64,000 nt of DNA, from positions 507,198 to 571,197 of the forward strand of contig VXBM01000193.1 of assembly GCA_013400155.1 (NCBI GenBank), given 5' to 3'. Made by a program: the position numbers and the translations under genes. The notes under the pieces are model-generated. The model searched no databases. It was not told the DNA's origin and worked only from the letters and a program-made list of their open reading frames with translations. This DNA is from Helopsaltes ochotensis (Eukaryota; Chordata; Aves; Passeriformes; Locustellidae). This document shows positions 25,640 to 37,515 of this stretch, one piece after another (positions within the stretch are counted from its first letter, which is position 1; each line of letters begins with the position of its first letter).

Positions 25640-28163
25640 AAATGTTGGCTGTGTATTCAGTCAGACCTTGAGAGAAAGAATGCCTGCTGTGTCTAATTCC
25701 TCTGAACTTCTCTTTGAACAAAGTTGCAACTAACACTTGGTCCTTTCTCTGCTGTTCTGGTGATACATCTTGGTACACCTCAGTCCTTGGGCATTTTTGA
25801 AGTGAGTGTGTTGTGTCAAACATAAAGGAGCAGAGCTAGTGTACACAGCCAGCTTTCCCAGTTTTGGTTATCTCTGAAAATTGTTTCTTTTTTCATAATT
25901 GCTGAGGCAAGCTGGCAGAATAATTGCTGTGTGGACTTGAATGCAGATCAGTTTTAAGTCATTGGCTATCCAGAAAGTGTTTCTGCCGTGTCGGCATTTG
26001 GCTTCATCGACAGCTTGGAAAAATATTTTTCCTTTCTATAAATTATACCAACTACTTCATAGAAAAAACTGACAGCATGAGATAGTGCAATGGTCAATGA
26101 CTACCTTTGATTATTGCACCCTCAGTTCTTTATTTAATGTGGTTTCAGTTTAGGCTTTGCTGTATTAGAGGATATGGGGCTCTTTCACCTTCCTGGAGTA
26201 TCTGTGCTTGGGCAGGGAGGGTTGGGGTTTTTTTTATGAGCTGGTTTCAGTTGCATTGGTTTTGTTTCAGTTCATGGTGTAGTCTTGCCTTTTCTCTGAA
26301 CCAGAACTATGAAAATCTGGGGGAAAGAGACCTCATCCCACCATTCTCTGCCCCAATACTGTGCTGAATAAAAGGCTGTAGTACAGATCCCTGTCTGCTT
26401 CTCAGCTGCATTTGCTCCTGACCGTTCCTGCCTTCCCTCTTCCTACACTGTGTAATCATGGCAAGCATCTTTTGACATTTTTGACATTGGGAACTTTGCA
26501 TAATAATTTTGTTGCAGTGTTTAAATGCTCTCGCATGTCATTCTTTTTCAACCTGTGCAGGTCCACCTTGTTGGAGACATTTTGGTTTGTTGGGTTTTTT
26601 AATGAAAATGTTTCTAATTGAGATAATTAAATTTTAAAAAGTATTTTTCTCGCTGTATTTATGGTAGCCCCACATCTTCTAAGGAAAATACATTTTAATA
26701 AGTACCTCATGCATCAGGCCTTTTCACGATTGATGTGAACAGTATGAAAGAGGAAAACAAGATTTATGCTGTCTCTTCAAAACAAAAGAGCATAGTGCAG
26801 CTCTTTTTAAAGCCTCTTTTTAATGGGAATTTTAAATGAAGATAAAAGATAGTCTTTCTGAATCTTCTGAAATGATGTCATTTGTCTTCTGGGAGGCTGC
26901 TTCTACTGTTTTGCTAATGTGCAGTATATTCTATCTAAACAGAAGATCTTATCTGTCAGGGTGTGAGGAGGTTGATGGAATATTATTTTTACGTGTTCTG
27001 CTGTGTTCTACTAAAGGTTACAACTGATTCACTGTCTTTCCCTCTGCCTTGCTGTAAAGCAGACAAGATGGATCAGGCAGGACACTGGAATCGATGACTT
27101 TATACCTGAGGGGTTTTTAATGTTTCAAAGGTTTTTTTTCATTTTGCACAGTGAAATTAAGAAATGTGTTATTAACAAAGACGGCACAGAGCTACATTGG
27201 CTGTTGCATTTTTTTAAAGTATTGATATTTTAAATGAAATTTGTGTTCAATTTCCATGTGAAATAAAGGGGGTCGGGTAGTTTAATAAAGCAAAGGCATT
27301 ATTTAAAGACTTAGTCTGGTGCAGACTGATGTTATACCCTATGCATTCAGACTCTGCTGTGATGAGCCCACTGTAAATGTGGGAGGTGTTACCTGTGGAT
27401 ATTAACCCATCAAGAATCTCCTAAAGTAAGAAGCTGATATCCAACCATCTAAGTAAATAGATGTAAATACTCCCTCTGAAGTGGTGATACATTGCAGGCA
27501 GCAGGGTCAAGCCTTAAACTGTTATCATCATCTCTATTTCTCTGTATTGTTTACCAGTAATAATAAACTAGATTAAATGCAGTACAGCTAATGTTTGATT
27601 TTGGGGAAAGCCTATCCCTTAGCACTCAGGGGGAGTATTTGGCTGGAAGCTAAATAAACCATAGAATCGTATCCAGCAAGGCATGTGATCTCAGTGTACT
27701 GGGGAGGAAGGGAAAGAGTTACAAAATTAATCTGTCCCAGGTTAAAGCAGTGTCTTATAAAATCCCTGAAGAAAAGGCTTTCCCCCACAGGTGTATAATT
27801 TTTTCTGTACCTCTTTTCCCCCAGTTTGAAAATGGGTGTTTCTCTCAGATGTGTTTCAGCTGCCAGTGAAACCAAGTCAGGGTGTGCCTGATGTGATGCT
27901 TTTGTGAGTGGCTTCAGGTGGAGCCATCCCAGTGCTGCCCTCCACTTGTAAACAAACAGCTGTCCTGTAACGTGGACCTTGGCGCTTTCAGTGCAGGTAG
28001 CAACATTCCAATTCAAATAGCTGGGAAGGTTTTTGTGGCGTGTCACCTGCAGGCACATTCTTACACGTCGGGGGGAAGCAGGTAGGTGGGAGGAAACCCT
28101 GGGCTATACCACGGTGCGTAAATGTTAAATTTCTGGGAGTGCTGCAGGTCGAGGGGGATTCAG

Positions 28164-28216
28164 GCTGCTGCTGCCAGCCCTGAAGGCCACATTTGGGGTG
28201 CCAGCAGCAGCAGCAG
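28164..28216. repeat. CTG and CAG triplet runs in inverted orientation
   Basis: About three CTG units (28164-28173) face about four to five CAG units (28202-28216) across roughly 30 nt, so the two arms can form a GC-rich hairpin of about 10 bp. They sit in a locally GC-rich patch of the intron. No coding role is supported. Confidence 0.7.
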
Positions 28217-29203
28217 GTCCTGCCTTAGCTGCAGCCCTGTGGCAGAGGTGAGGGCACTGGCCACTGGGGGTCGGTGCTGTTCTGCAGGAGGCAGCTGAGG
28301 CATCACAGACCTTGGAACCAGATTTGGTGGTAATTAGGTGAGCAAAGATGTCATTTATAGTGATAACGGTGGTTGCATCGAAGTTAAGCAAGTTAAATAC
28401 ACAGCTTTTCTTAAAGCTCTTTGGGGAAAACAGTTTTCTCTTTGCTTTCCGCAGAAAGGAGTAATCACTGTTACCATCTGGAAAACATTATTGTAACTTT
28501 TCCAGTGCCATGTCCAATTCCTGTGCTCGCTTGCTGCCCTCATTCCATTTGTACCAAGGTTGCTGTCACTCAGACATGTCTTTTATGGGCCAGTCTGTCT
28601 TGGTTGTCAGAATTTAAGAAGGAAGGCAGTGCCTGACTGGCACTTCTACTTCTCTGTGCTGATGTAGTTTTGGAGACTGTTTTTGCATCTTTGTTCCCAC
28701 ACTCTGGACATAAAAATCTCAATTTGTCATTGGTAGGGATCCTTTTAATACTGAGATAAATACCATTGTCACTTTGAAGGATTTTTGCCTTTAATAGGAC
28801 TTATACCTGTTAATATGAACAATGTTAGAGACATGGAATCTGTAGTTGTATGAAGTTTTACTACACTGAAAGGCTGGAAAACTTAGAATGTTAAAGACAT
28901 CTGAGAAAATGTTTGCAAAACAAAACTATAATTTCCTATCTACAAAAATTAAAAGTGATTGATCAAGGTGTGTATATAACACTAATTTTTTTTTATTAAA
29001 GTAAATGCACTAATAATTGTATATGATAGTTTTATATCAGATTGATTGTCTAATGTTTAATGGCAGAGTTGCATCCTTGTAATTGGGGATATAAATATTT
29101 ATCCAGAGGTATAAAAATGTCTAAAATGTTTTGTAAATTATATTATTGTATAACTTTGTAGTGATAATAACTATGATACAATCACACTGCCTAATACAGG
29201 AAT

Positions 29204-29225
29204 CTAATTTAGATGTCTAAATTAG
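29204..29225. repeat. Short perfect hairpin, 9-bp stem and 4-nt loop
   Basis: CTAATTTAG (29204-29212) is the exact reverse complement of CTAAATTAG (29217-29225), with the loop ATGT. It lies in an AT-rich intronic patch about 330 bp before the acidic exon. Confidence 0.85.
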
Positions 29226-29550
29226 GAAGATAATTTTCTTTGTCTGTCTGTGTAAGAAGTGAAGAAAGAGGTTCCTGCTTTTTGTGGCTCCCTGGAGGAG
29301 CCAAACTGGTGGGCTGGGATTTGGCCCAAGGAAGAACTCATCTCTTCCAGAGCCCTAAGAAGGTCTGGGACATAAATCACCTGATGAGCTGCTCCTAGGT
29401 CTGGAGAGGAGGAGCAAGACTGGAATCTAACTGGTCGTTAGCACCTGTAGGCAAAGCACAAATCTAACAACGTTGAGAACAGCTGGCTTGAATGTTCATG
29501 CCACCATTGCCAACACCTTGATTGCTGATTTGGAAATCTTCCTTTTACAG

Positions 29551-29598
29551 AATGGACTTTGATGATGAAGATGGGGAGGGGCCCAGCAAATTTTCAAG
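29551..29598 (+). CDS. ARNT2: ARNT2 exon encoding the acidic segment before the bHLH
   Basis: This 48-bp exon lies between a CCTTTTACAG acceptor and a GTGAGC donor. The first base A completes Gly with the GG of the previous exon. It then encodes 15 residues, MDFDDEDGEGPSKFS, and ends with AG of a split Arg codon. The run of Asp/Glu followed by PSKFS matches ARNT2 at about residues 50-64. Its exit phase is identical to that of the following 45-bp exon, so it can join either to that exon or directly to the bHLH exon at 35199, with an Arg codon formed in both cases. Confidence 0.96.
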
Positions 29599-32500
29599 GT
29601 GAGCATTTACAAAAGAGTTGGCCAAATCACTGACTTCTTTCAGTGGGGAAAGACGACTGTCTCATTACTGATGTTCTAAAATCAATATAAATATGGACGA
29701 AGAACTTGCCAACAACTTGACCCAAACAGTAGTTACTCATTTTATCAGCTTCCTCTGAAAATTAGGCATTCTGGCAGAAATCTGCCTAATGTAGTTATTG
29801 GCTTATAAAGCTGACAGCGTGTGTGTCACAATTCCACTCTGCAGCTGTATCCAATGACAAAACTTGTGATTTTTAGCTTATTATTTCAACTGCTGTAGAT
29901 GAACTTTGGTTATTTGACATTGCTGAAGTTGTCTTTTGGCCACTGAAAATGAAATTTTATTTCTAATTTATTTCAGATGTTAATTGCTTGTGAAGACAAT
30001 TTGACAGATCCTAGAGGTGGATTGTTTTTTTAAAGTTAATGAGCTTTACATTATGTACCAGTAGGTGTAACTGAATAGTAAAAATTGACAAAAAAAAAGT
30101 TAATTAACATGGAATATTCAAAGCTAGAAATAAACAGTAAAGCCTCATTGCCATTTTTTCACTTTTCCTTTTTTTTTCTGGTCACACTGTTTGCATTTTT
30201 TCATTAGAAACCAAGCAGCTGCAGTGAGGGGTGCAGATACTTTGAGGCCTGTGGGTAACTGCTGATTATCCAAATTGTAATTGCAGCTCTGGAGCAGCAG
30301 CCGTGTTGAAACACAGCTGTCACTGTAGGGTTTAGCAGGGTTATTCCAGTCAGCCCAAAGAGAAGCGTGCCGAAGATACACTGTGACACTAAATGTTAAT
30401 TTACTGGGCAAGACCAGCAGCACTCCTGTTTGGTTGGTGTAATTTACAGAACCAGTCCCTGGTGTTAAAACATGTGATTTGAAGGCTTAGTCCTAATATT
30501 TGCTAGAAGACACATGTTAAGGGGAACAAGATTTGTGGGGAATGGGAACTGATTTGTGCCTGTACAAGCATCAAGGTTTCTGGGCACACTGATACTCATG
30601 TGTTGGTCCTTCCCTGTTCTGGTTTTAGCCTTTCAAAGTTTAATTGTGGGTTGAGCCAATAATTCCATTGCTTTTAATGGAGAGGTATGCTGTGCTGTAC
30701 TTAGACTCAGTTGATTTTAGGTGTCAGATCAGAATCTAATATTTAAGTCTTAAATGTTCTATAGACCCCAGATCTTGTTCTGCTTTTAGAGGGTACAGAA
30801 AAACCATGCAGAGACACCCAGGGCTATGTCCAGACATCCTCTTCTAGTTGTTCCCTTCTCCAGATTGCTCACATTATTTATTGCTAAAATTATTTAGTTA
30901 TCAAAGGGCAGCTGTTTAAATGTTGAAGCTACCCCAGCTGGCTTTGACTGAAGTGCCAGAAGGAGGATGTGTGCAGAGGTCAGCTGGGAGACTGGGAGGG
31001 AAAAACCAGTGGTTGGAGGCAATAACATCTTCAGCCCAGTCAAGCAGAGAAGGATGAGTAGACAAGCCCCAGGCTCGTGGGAGCACAGTAGTGGTGTTAG
31101 CACAGTGCTCCATGGGACATTCTGCTTCTCAGGGCTTCCAGCTCAGCCCAGGTATCCCTGCATGGCACCTCATCCTCACATGGAGCCTGTGCATGTGCTT
31201 CTCCTGTAATGTCCACATTCCTCATTGAATTGGTCTTTTTGCTGAGAATTACTTGGACTCAGTCTGTTCTCCGGGCAGAGTCAAGGGGAATAAAGTGGCG
31301 TTGTCACTTGAATGTTTTGAAGATGCTGGTGTTGAACACAGCTTAAAGAAATACAGCTCAAGACTTGCTTGAGCTTTGTCTTCACTGTTTGAATGAGGAA
31401 CTTGCATAGGTGGGTTACTTAAAAATTAGTTTTAATTCATTTCAGGCAGAAAAAAAGAAGTTCATTATTGATTTGTTAGAAGAGGAAAAACATGCTTATT
31501 TAGACTGTATTACTTTTTTAGCTAATACATGGCACCTTCATAGGCTGTCTGTTGTAATAAATTACATCAGGAAAGGTGTAATTCTAATACAAAATCTCAT
31601 TTAACTGTTCATGAGCATTTATAATCTTCACTTCTAGAAAAGCCATTACCTTATTTTTGTGTTTTCCAAAACATACATTTTGTGTTTTGGATCTAGCAGT
31701 TTGGTTTCAAACAAATGAGTCTTTCTGTAACTACACTAGCAAAATCCAATTTCAAACAGTTAGTGCATTTTTTAGGAAAGAGAAAGAGGAGCAGCGTGTA
31801 ATTTTTTACTGAAATGTTGCATTGCTGCCTGTCTTTGGGACAATGCTTCAGAAACAGAGGAGCTTTAGTCCCACAGGGCAAAAGTCCCATTGGTCTTGAT
31901 TTCCTCCATAAAGGTGCTGCTCAAACACCACACATACCTGGCTGGGCATTCAACTTCTGTTGATTTGAGTAGGAATGAGGTACCTGTTTACTTCTAGGGA
32001 ATTAAGCCAGTTTAAATTTCACTTCTATTTACCCAGCAATTTCACCTGCCTGGCTGCCTTTTGCCAGCCTCCCTGACAGTCAGTACAGTGTCTGTACCTA
32101 CAGAACTTTTTCCTGAAGGCTCCCTTACATAAGGCATCGCCCTTCAGCCATGTCTCTGCCCTCCCGTGTTATCTGTAGACCATCAGTGCCCTCTGCTGAA
32201 TGGAGGGAGCTGTGGTTGCAAGCTGGAACAGATACATCCCGTTCACTTCCAGCACAGCAATGAATATTTCATGGCCTGCTGTGGATAAAAGCTCACTGGT
32301 GTTTTCTGTGCTGGTGCTGCTTGTTAAGTTTCCCAAGAAATCAGTGTATGTCAAAGTGTTTGCTTAAATCCACTGAAATGTGTCTTCTATTTTTTTAAAC
32401 ATACAAATGAAGTTTCTGAATCAGCATGGCTTGGAAGTATCATCAGACTCTGTGTTTTCTTTGCTATATCATTCTCATTCCCTTGTTTTTCTTGCTGTTA

Positions 32501-32603
32501 TTTGTAATGGTTTTCAGTGGTGAATTTTTTTGCTGTCTGCTGTGTGTTGGCTATCATGCAGTGTATAACCCCTCTTGATTGATGTACTATCTTTTGTTTC
32601 TAG
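29599..32603 (+). other. ARNT2: Intron between the acidic exon and the cassette exon
   Basis: This is 3.0 kb of AT-rich unique sequence. Short open frames on both strands near 30895-31210 and at 31410-31604 have no recognisable domains. I see no transposon or RNA gene. Confidence 0.9.
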
Positions 32604-32648
32604 GTATGATGGTGATCAAATCACTGGTGATAAGGAAAAGTTTGCAAG
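32604..32648 (+). CDS. ARNT2: ARNT2 45-bp cassette exon upstream of the basic region (probably alternatively spliced)
   Basis: This exon lies between a pyrimidine-rich acceptor (CTTTTGTTTCTAG) and a GTAGGC donor. The base G completes Arg with AG from the previous exon, then come 14 residues YDGDQITGDKEKFA and AG of a second split Arg codon. It is 45 nt long and symmetrical in phase, so inclusion or skipping keeps the frame and yields Arg-Glu-Asn-His at the bHLH junction either way. As I remember it, the mammalian ARNT2 reference goes from SKFS directly to RENHSEI. The paralogue ARNT has two similar modules here (CDDDQMSNDKERFAR and SDDEQSSADKERLAR, the latter an alternative exon). The insert lacks the serine-acidic start of the second ARNT module. 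Splice evidence and phase are strong; regulated use is inferred. Confidence 0.88.
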
Positions 32649-35198
32649 GTAGGCGTGTCCTGTAGAGCTCTTCTGCTGAGAGGAAAGAGGGGGATGTTCG
32701 TGTCCAAAAAATCTCAGTACGTGTGCCTTAGCTTAGAGAGATGGTTATTTGGTTTTAACTGGGATGATGATCAAAGTGCTGCTGACACAGAAGGGAAAGG
32801 TAGGAAAAAGGGAAGTCAAGTATGGTTTGCCCCCATTTTTCTTTCATATGATGCTGTTCATACTGATCTTTTGGCTGTTCCAGAACTGCTTGAAGTCAGA
32901 AATACAAACCCTTAGTGGTTTTGGATCAGCTCCCCCATATCCCAGAATTTAATGTCCCTTTGTAATTTCCGTATAAAAACAAAGTTAGGAATGACAGAAT
33001 TAGGACATCATTCTGTACAAGTTTATGAATGCCAGGGTTCCTAGGACACACACTTTGGAAGAGGAGCACAGCCCCTCTTTTTCTTTTAAGGATTTTGATA
33101 TGAGCTAGTTTCAGGAAACTTTTGGGGTATTGTCTGCTTGAACATTTCCACAGCCAGTAGATTAACATGCTATTACTTTCTAGCTTTTAAGATCATAAAT
33201 GAAATGGACTGTTGGGATGCTCTTTTTCTCTCAGGAAGTTTTACAGTCTCTTTGTTTATTCTCTATAATGGCTGTTTTCAATGTCCAGAAGTGCTAAAAT
33301 ACTTGAGTGGTAGACAATGTGTTATGTACTTATAAGTGTGAAATGTATGTTGAATATGTCTGTTCTTTGTCTCTCTCTCTCTCTTTTTTTCTTAACCACC
33401 GCTTCTGTGAAAATGCTGAACTTAGAGCAAGCTTTCATCATGTAAAAGTGCTTTTATCGTCCCCGTGTCCACATTTATCTGCATGTACCAGCTGGCACGT
33501 GCACACTGGTCTGTGTACATGTGCACTGTCACACCAGCTGCTCTGCTTGGTGTGTGTAGATCCAAATCCCCCTGCTCCCTCCTACATCTCTGCAGACCCT
33601 CACAAGGGCTGGTCCTCAGCCAGGTGGAATGAAAGGTTCACCATTAGAGTGTCCTAGACAGTGACCTCAGGCAAGGCTTGGCTATAATTTACTGAGCAGC
33701 CATGGGCTGTCACAGCTGGATTTTCTGCACATCACACAGTAAGCATAGGAATAATAACTCTGCCTGTAGCCCTAGCAAGTGGTGTTTCTGCAGACAGTGC
33801 CTCATGCATGTAACACCTGTATGTGCAGGGGCAGGATGCCCAAAGCAGGGTAAACCCTTGCATTCCTTTATTTCAGGAAGCAGCATACAATTCTTTCCTG
33901 CATTTAAAAAAAATGCTTAATTCCTAAAAATATTCAAAAACTGTGCCAAGCCTAGCTTCTGCTTTCATGGTCAGTCTTCATAGCAGTCAGCTCCAAAGAA
34001 TGTTGCAGTTTCTTTTAATGTTGTGTTATCACATCAGTCAATGCTGGTGGACTCTCCAAGTGATCACCTCTCACATCTTGTTGGATCAGCCAGCGATCCC
34101 ACAAGACAATGCCATGCACAGCTCATTGAAATCAGTGGAAGATGCTGCTTTGACAACTGAAGCATCATCTACCCCTCGTGTACTTGTATTTAGCTGCCAC
34201 CTGACAGGTACAGTATGAGAAGAACAAGTGCTGGGCACTGAAGCATTCTAGGTCCATTTGGACTATTTCAGATGTATATATTGGTGTGATTCCTTAATGC
34301 TGATCAAGCAATGGTGATTTCCAGAACGGGAAAACTGAACTCTGAGGTGTTTATTTCTGAAAGACTCTGGTGGGTGTCCATTTGGGGATTTCTCAAATTT
34401 GGCTCACCACCTCAGCCATATGATTCCTCTAAAGGATGAGAACATTGCAGCCTAGCCCAACTTGGGGCAGCATCAAGTACTGTCATTGTTGCTTCCCTGC
34501 TGTGCTAAATTGTCCCTGAACATAAATTCCAGTCTATGTCTGACAAGCCAGATGTTTACTTGCTGTCTTTCGTACTCATTTTATTTATTTATTGGGATTT
34601 TTTTTTTGGTATGTGCTGTTATCCCATATATGGTCCCAGTGCTGCAGTCTGACCCTGCAGGCATGGAGTGACTCCCTGCAGGGATGTGGGGTGTTCCAAA
34701 CAGCATTGTTTGGGATCTGTGTTGTCACTGAGTGGGTTTTTTCATAAGCCAATGCTGGTGTTTCCTGTTGACCTAATCCAGTTGTTAGTGAGAGGTTTCC
34801 TCTAAAGGACAACTTTCATAAGCAGCTAAGAGATGCATCACAGTAAATTTGGGAGCTTGACTGGAGTTGGCAGATGTTTCCTCTTCACGTATTTCTACTT
34901 CATTTTTGTGCTTAAAGCAAAGGAGATTAAACTGGTTAAGAGATTAGGGCCACAAGCCAATAAGTAGAAATACAGGTTCTTTTCACAGCTATGGGCAAAT
35001 CATATTTATCTGTCTGTGGCCTGGATTTTCTGTCTGTAAACTGAGGGATAACAGTGGTTGGCTTTGTGAAGCCCTTTGCTCTCCTGGGCTGCAAACAGCA
35101 AAACAAGTGCGAAGTATTATGATTCGTTGCCTCCAATTCAGATTCTCACACCACTCACATCTCCTTTCTGTTGCTTTGGTGTGTCTTTAAATGCTCAG
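32649..35198 (+). other. ARNT2: Intron between the cassette exon and the bHLH exon
   Basis: This is 2.55 kb with no other supported gene. It includes a short CT-rich tract at 33370-33383 and, around 33490-33525, an E-box palindrome CACGTG inside an imperfect inverted repeat. Other open frames here are short and unrecognised. Confidence 0.9.
33494..33523. repeat. Imperfect inverted repeat containing a CACGTG E-box
   Basis: GCACGTGCACAC is followed after a 6-nt loop (TGGTCT) by GTGTACATGTGC, which pairs at 10 of 12 positions. The first arm contains the perfect E-box CACGTG, the canonical site for bHLH dimers such as ARNT homodimers and MYC/USF. Any regulatory role is speculative. Confidence 0.5.
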
Positions 35199-35412
35199 GG
35201 AGAATCACAGTGAGATCGAGAGGCGCAGGAGGAATAAGATGACCCAGTACATCACGGAGCTGTCGGACATGGTGCCCACGTGCAGCGCCCTGGCTCGTAA
35301 GCCCGACAAGCTGACCATTCTTCGCATGGCTGTTTCCCACATGAAATCCATGAGGGGCACTGGAAACAAATCTACTGATGGAGCTTACAAGCCTTCCTTT
35401 CTTACAGAACAG
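35199..35412 (+). CDS. ARNT2: ARNT2 bHLH exon (DNA-binding and dimerisation domain)
   Basis: This 214-bp exon enters in phase 2: G completes Arg with the upstream AG. It encodes 71 further residues and ends exactly after a Gln codon. In order it has the basic region ENHSEIERRRRNKM, with the His, Glu and last Arg positions that contact the E-box half site; helix 1 (TQYITELSDMVP); the loop (TCSALARKPDK); helix 2 (LTILRMAVSHMKSMRG); then the linker GTGNKSTDGAYKPSFLTEQ. It matches remembered mammalian ARNT2 at about residues 65-136 with no visible change, and differs from ARNT at the Gln of helix 1 and Met of helix 2. The donor GTAGAA is weak (A at +5). Read-through would add about 34 residues before a stop at 35515-35517. 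Confidence 0.98.
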
Positions 35413-37301
35413 GTAGAATTTATAAAAATGTTGGCTTTTCCTGGTTTTTTTTTTGGTCTTAAAAGGTGTGAGGAAATGCTGAGAGGAGTAGAGCCTCAGC
35501 TTGATCCTTCAGTGTAGTAGCAGCTGGTACCAGTTACATATCCAAGGTGTGAATACAGACAGTGTGAATACAGTTTTTTGTGACTGGACTTGATCTTAAC
35601 ACTGTGACAGATCTTACTTTTTGAAGAAGCAAATTATTCTTACAGTTGAATTTTTCAGGTCTGTCCACATGAAAAACAAGTCACTCGCTGTCTCACGGAA
35701 AGGAATTTTCATCTCCAGATATAGGTTCTTCCCATCCTAACAAAGATTCTCTAAAATAAGTAAAAATGAGTCGGAAAGACCTCCTTCTCTCTCTGGGGAT
35801 TAGAGGAAGGTTAAAAACATCATTTAGTCTTAATGCTGGAGTTCCCAGCAGCTGAACTGGGCAGAGATGAATCCCATCTGTACTGGCTGAGGTATTTCCT
35901 TGGTTACATATTGGATGGAACAAGGAAGATGCACCCAGTGCTTGAAGGAAAACTGTGTTTACTGAGTACAATGAAAATTCCTACCACCTCCATTGTTTTC
36001 AAAGTTCTATGGGTATAATGTTCATTTTTGTGGTCTGAAGGGATTTAAGCACTTACACATGGAAGTTATGGCTGGAGGCAATACTTCTTTCTCTTAGATA
36101 AACAGCAGCTGCTGCTGACCCCTTCGTGCTCACGACTCCTTATTCCAGCTCTCCTGGAGTGTGTTTCTGGAGGGACTGTGCCATTCTGCTGATGGCCCAC
36201 CCTAGTCACTTCTCATTGCATTTTTTTTTAGTCTTGCAGAATTACAGAGTTTGTTTTCATCTTTTTTAATAATGTCCAAAACTGGTTATACTATCCTCAT
36301 TATAGTGTGGCCAGCTGTGCCATGAGGTTTTTTGTTTAGTCAGTAGTTCAGGATCAATGTGCTTTGTCTGTAACAAAGCAGCAGAAGTTGACAGTCTGTT
36401 CAGTGTTTCTTGAGATGAGTTACCCATTTCTTAGTAGTTGGCCAGATTTTTATCCTCACCTCATCAGCTAATATCTAGCACTTGCACACTAACCCTGCTG
36501 AGCTGTCTCACCTGAATGGGACTCAGGTTGTCCAGAGCTCTGTTTGAGTTCCAGGTGCAGTATCTTAGTGAACTCTGGTGGTCACTGGAGCCACCAAAGG
36601 CTGTTCAAGCTTCTTTTCCAGGAATTGGAGTGGTAGTTGTCATCCTTTGCCATGAGAGGTTTTCAGGCTCTGTTAAGGAGAGGGAGTATTTCTGGATGAT
36701 GTTGGGGCTTCATACTCACAGGCTGGAAAAAGAAAGCAAAAAGTGCTTCTTGTGTAGTGGTTACTAATGGAAAAAGAGGCTGGGGATTCTTTCCTCGTCC
36801 CCATTTCACTTTCTGCCTTTTATCCAGTGACTGTTTAATTCACAAACAGAGCTCATTCTGAGAAGGGCCGGGGGGAACCAAACTAGAAAGTCTTATTGGT
36901 TTCTTTCCAATTAAATTATTCAGAATGTTTAATTAAGGGATGAGTTTGCCATGAGTTAGAGCTGTTCATTTCCTCTGTTTGTACTCTGAAATATCTTTTT
37001 ATTTTTTAATGTAGATGCCTATCACGGAATATGCAGAGATTATTAGTTGTTTATTTGCCTAAAGTGCATGGAGATCACCAGATGAAAGGCAATAACAGAA
37101 ACTAAAACATTGTTTGTTAATGAGATGGGCAATTTATGCCTTGCTGCAAGTTTGGCTGTATTGTTACATCAGTGAAAATTTCTGTCTGGGTTTTGATCAG
37201 CTACTAAGATCACAAGAAAACAATATTCTCTGACAGTGACAGACGTTGTATTTAATTCCCTTTCCTTGTTGACATTCCAATCAAATCCTTTTTTTTGGAA
37301 G
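35413..37301 (+). other. ARNT2: Intron between the bHLH exon and the first PAS-A exon
   Basis: This is 1.9 kb of unique sequence. Its first 102 bases stay in frame with the bHLH exon up to the stop at 35515-35517. No repeat or gene is recognised. Confidence 0.92.
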
Positions 37302-37515
37302 GAGCTGAAACACCTTATCCTGGAGGCTGCAGATGGGTTCCTGTTTGTAGTTGCAGCTGAGACGGGAAGAGTGATCTACGTATCAGACTCTGTGACTCCT
37401 GTGCTGAACCAGCCTCAGTCTGAATGGTTTGGCAGCACTTTGTACGAGCAGGTTCACCCAGACGACGTGGAAAAGCTGCGAGAGCAACTGTGTACATCTG
37501 AAAACTCCATGACAG
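37302..37515 (+). CDS. ARNT2: ARNT2 first PAS-A exon
   Basis: This 214-bp exon starts after a T-run acceptor ending TTGGAAG and ends at ACAG before a GTGAGC donor. It starts in phase 0 (the previous exon ends on a complete Gln codon) and encodes 71 residues plus one base of a split Gly. The sequence runs ELKHLILEAADGFLFVV, AAETGRVIYVSDSVTPVL, NQPQSEWFGSTLYEQ, VHPDDVEKLREQLC, TSENSMT. This is the PAS-A core: the first beta strands, the helices around the NQPQSEW turn, and the HPDD segment typical of PAS folds. PAS-A adds to partner selection and stabilises the heterodimer. It agrees with remembered mammalian ARNT2 throughout, so purifying selection looks strong. Confidence 0.98.

Larger units (their letters stand above)
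23913..29550 (+). other. ARNT2: Intron between the N-terminal exon and the acidic exon
   Basis: This is 5.6 kb without supported genes. It holds a 24-nt poly-T tract at 25616-25639, a GC-richer patch at about 28130-28320 with CTG and CAG repeats able to pair, and an AT-rich patch at about 28980-29230 with a short hairpin at 29204-29225. A 148-codon antisense open frame at 27612-28058 has no recognisable domain and is not called as a gene. Confidence 0.9.

Noticed and set aside
27612..28058. 148-codon minus-strand open frame
   Set aside because: No recognisable domain, no flanking splice or promoter signals, mid-intron; treated as fortuitous.
31410..31604. Possible cryptic exon after TTCATTTCAG with a Lys/Glu-rich peptide
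   Set aside because: Acceptor is plausible, but there is no matching ARNT2 segment, and the known exons on both sides already join without it.
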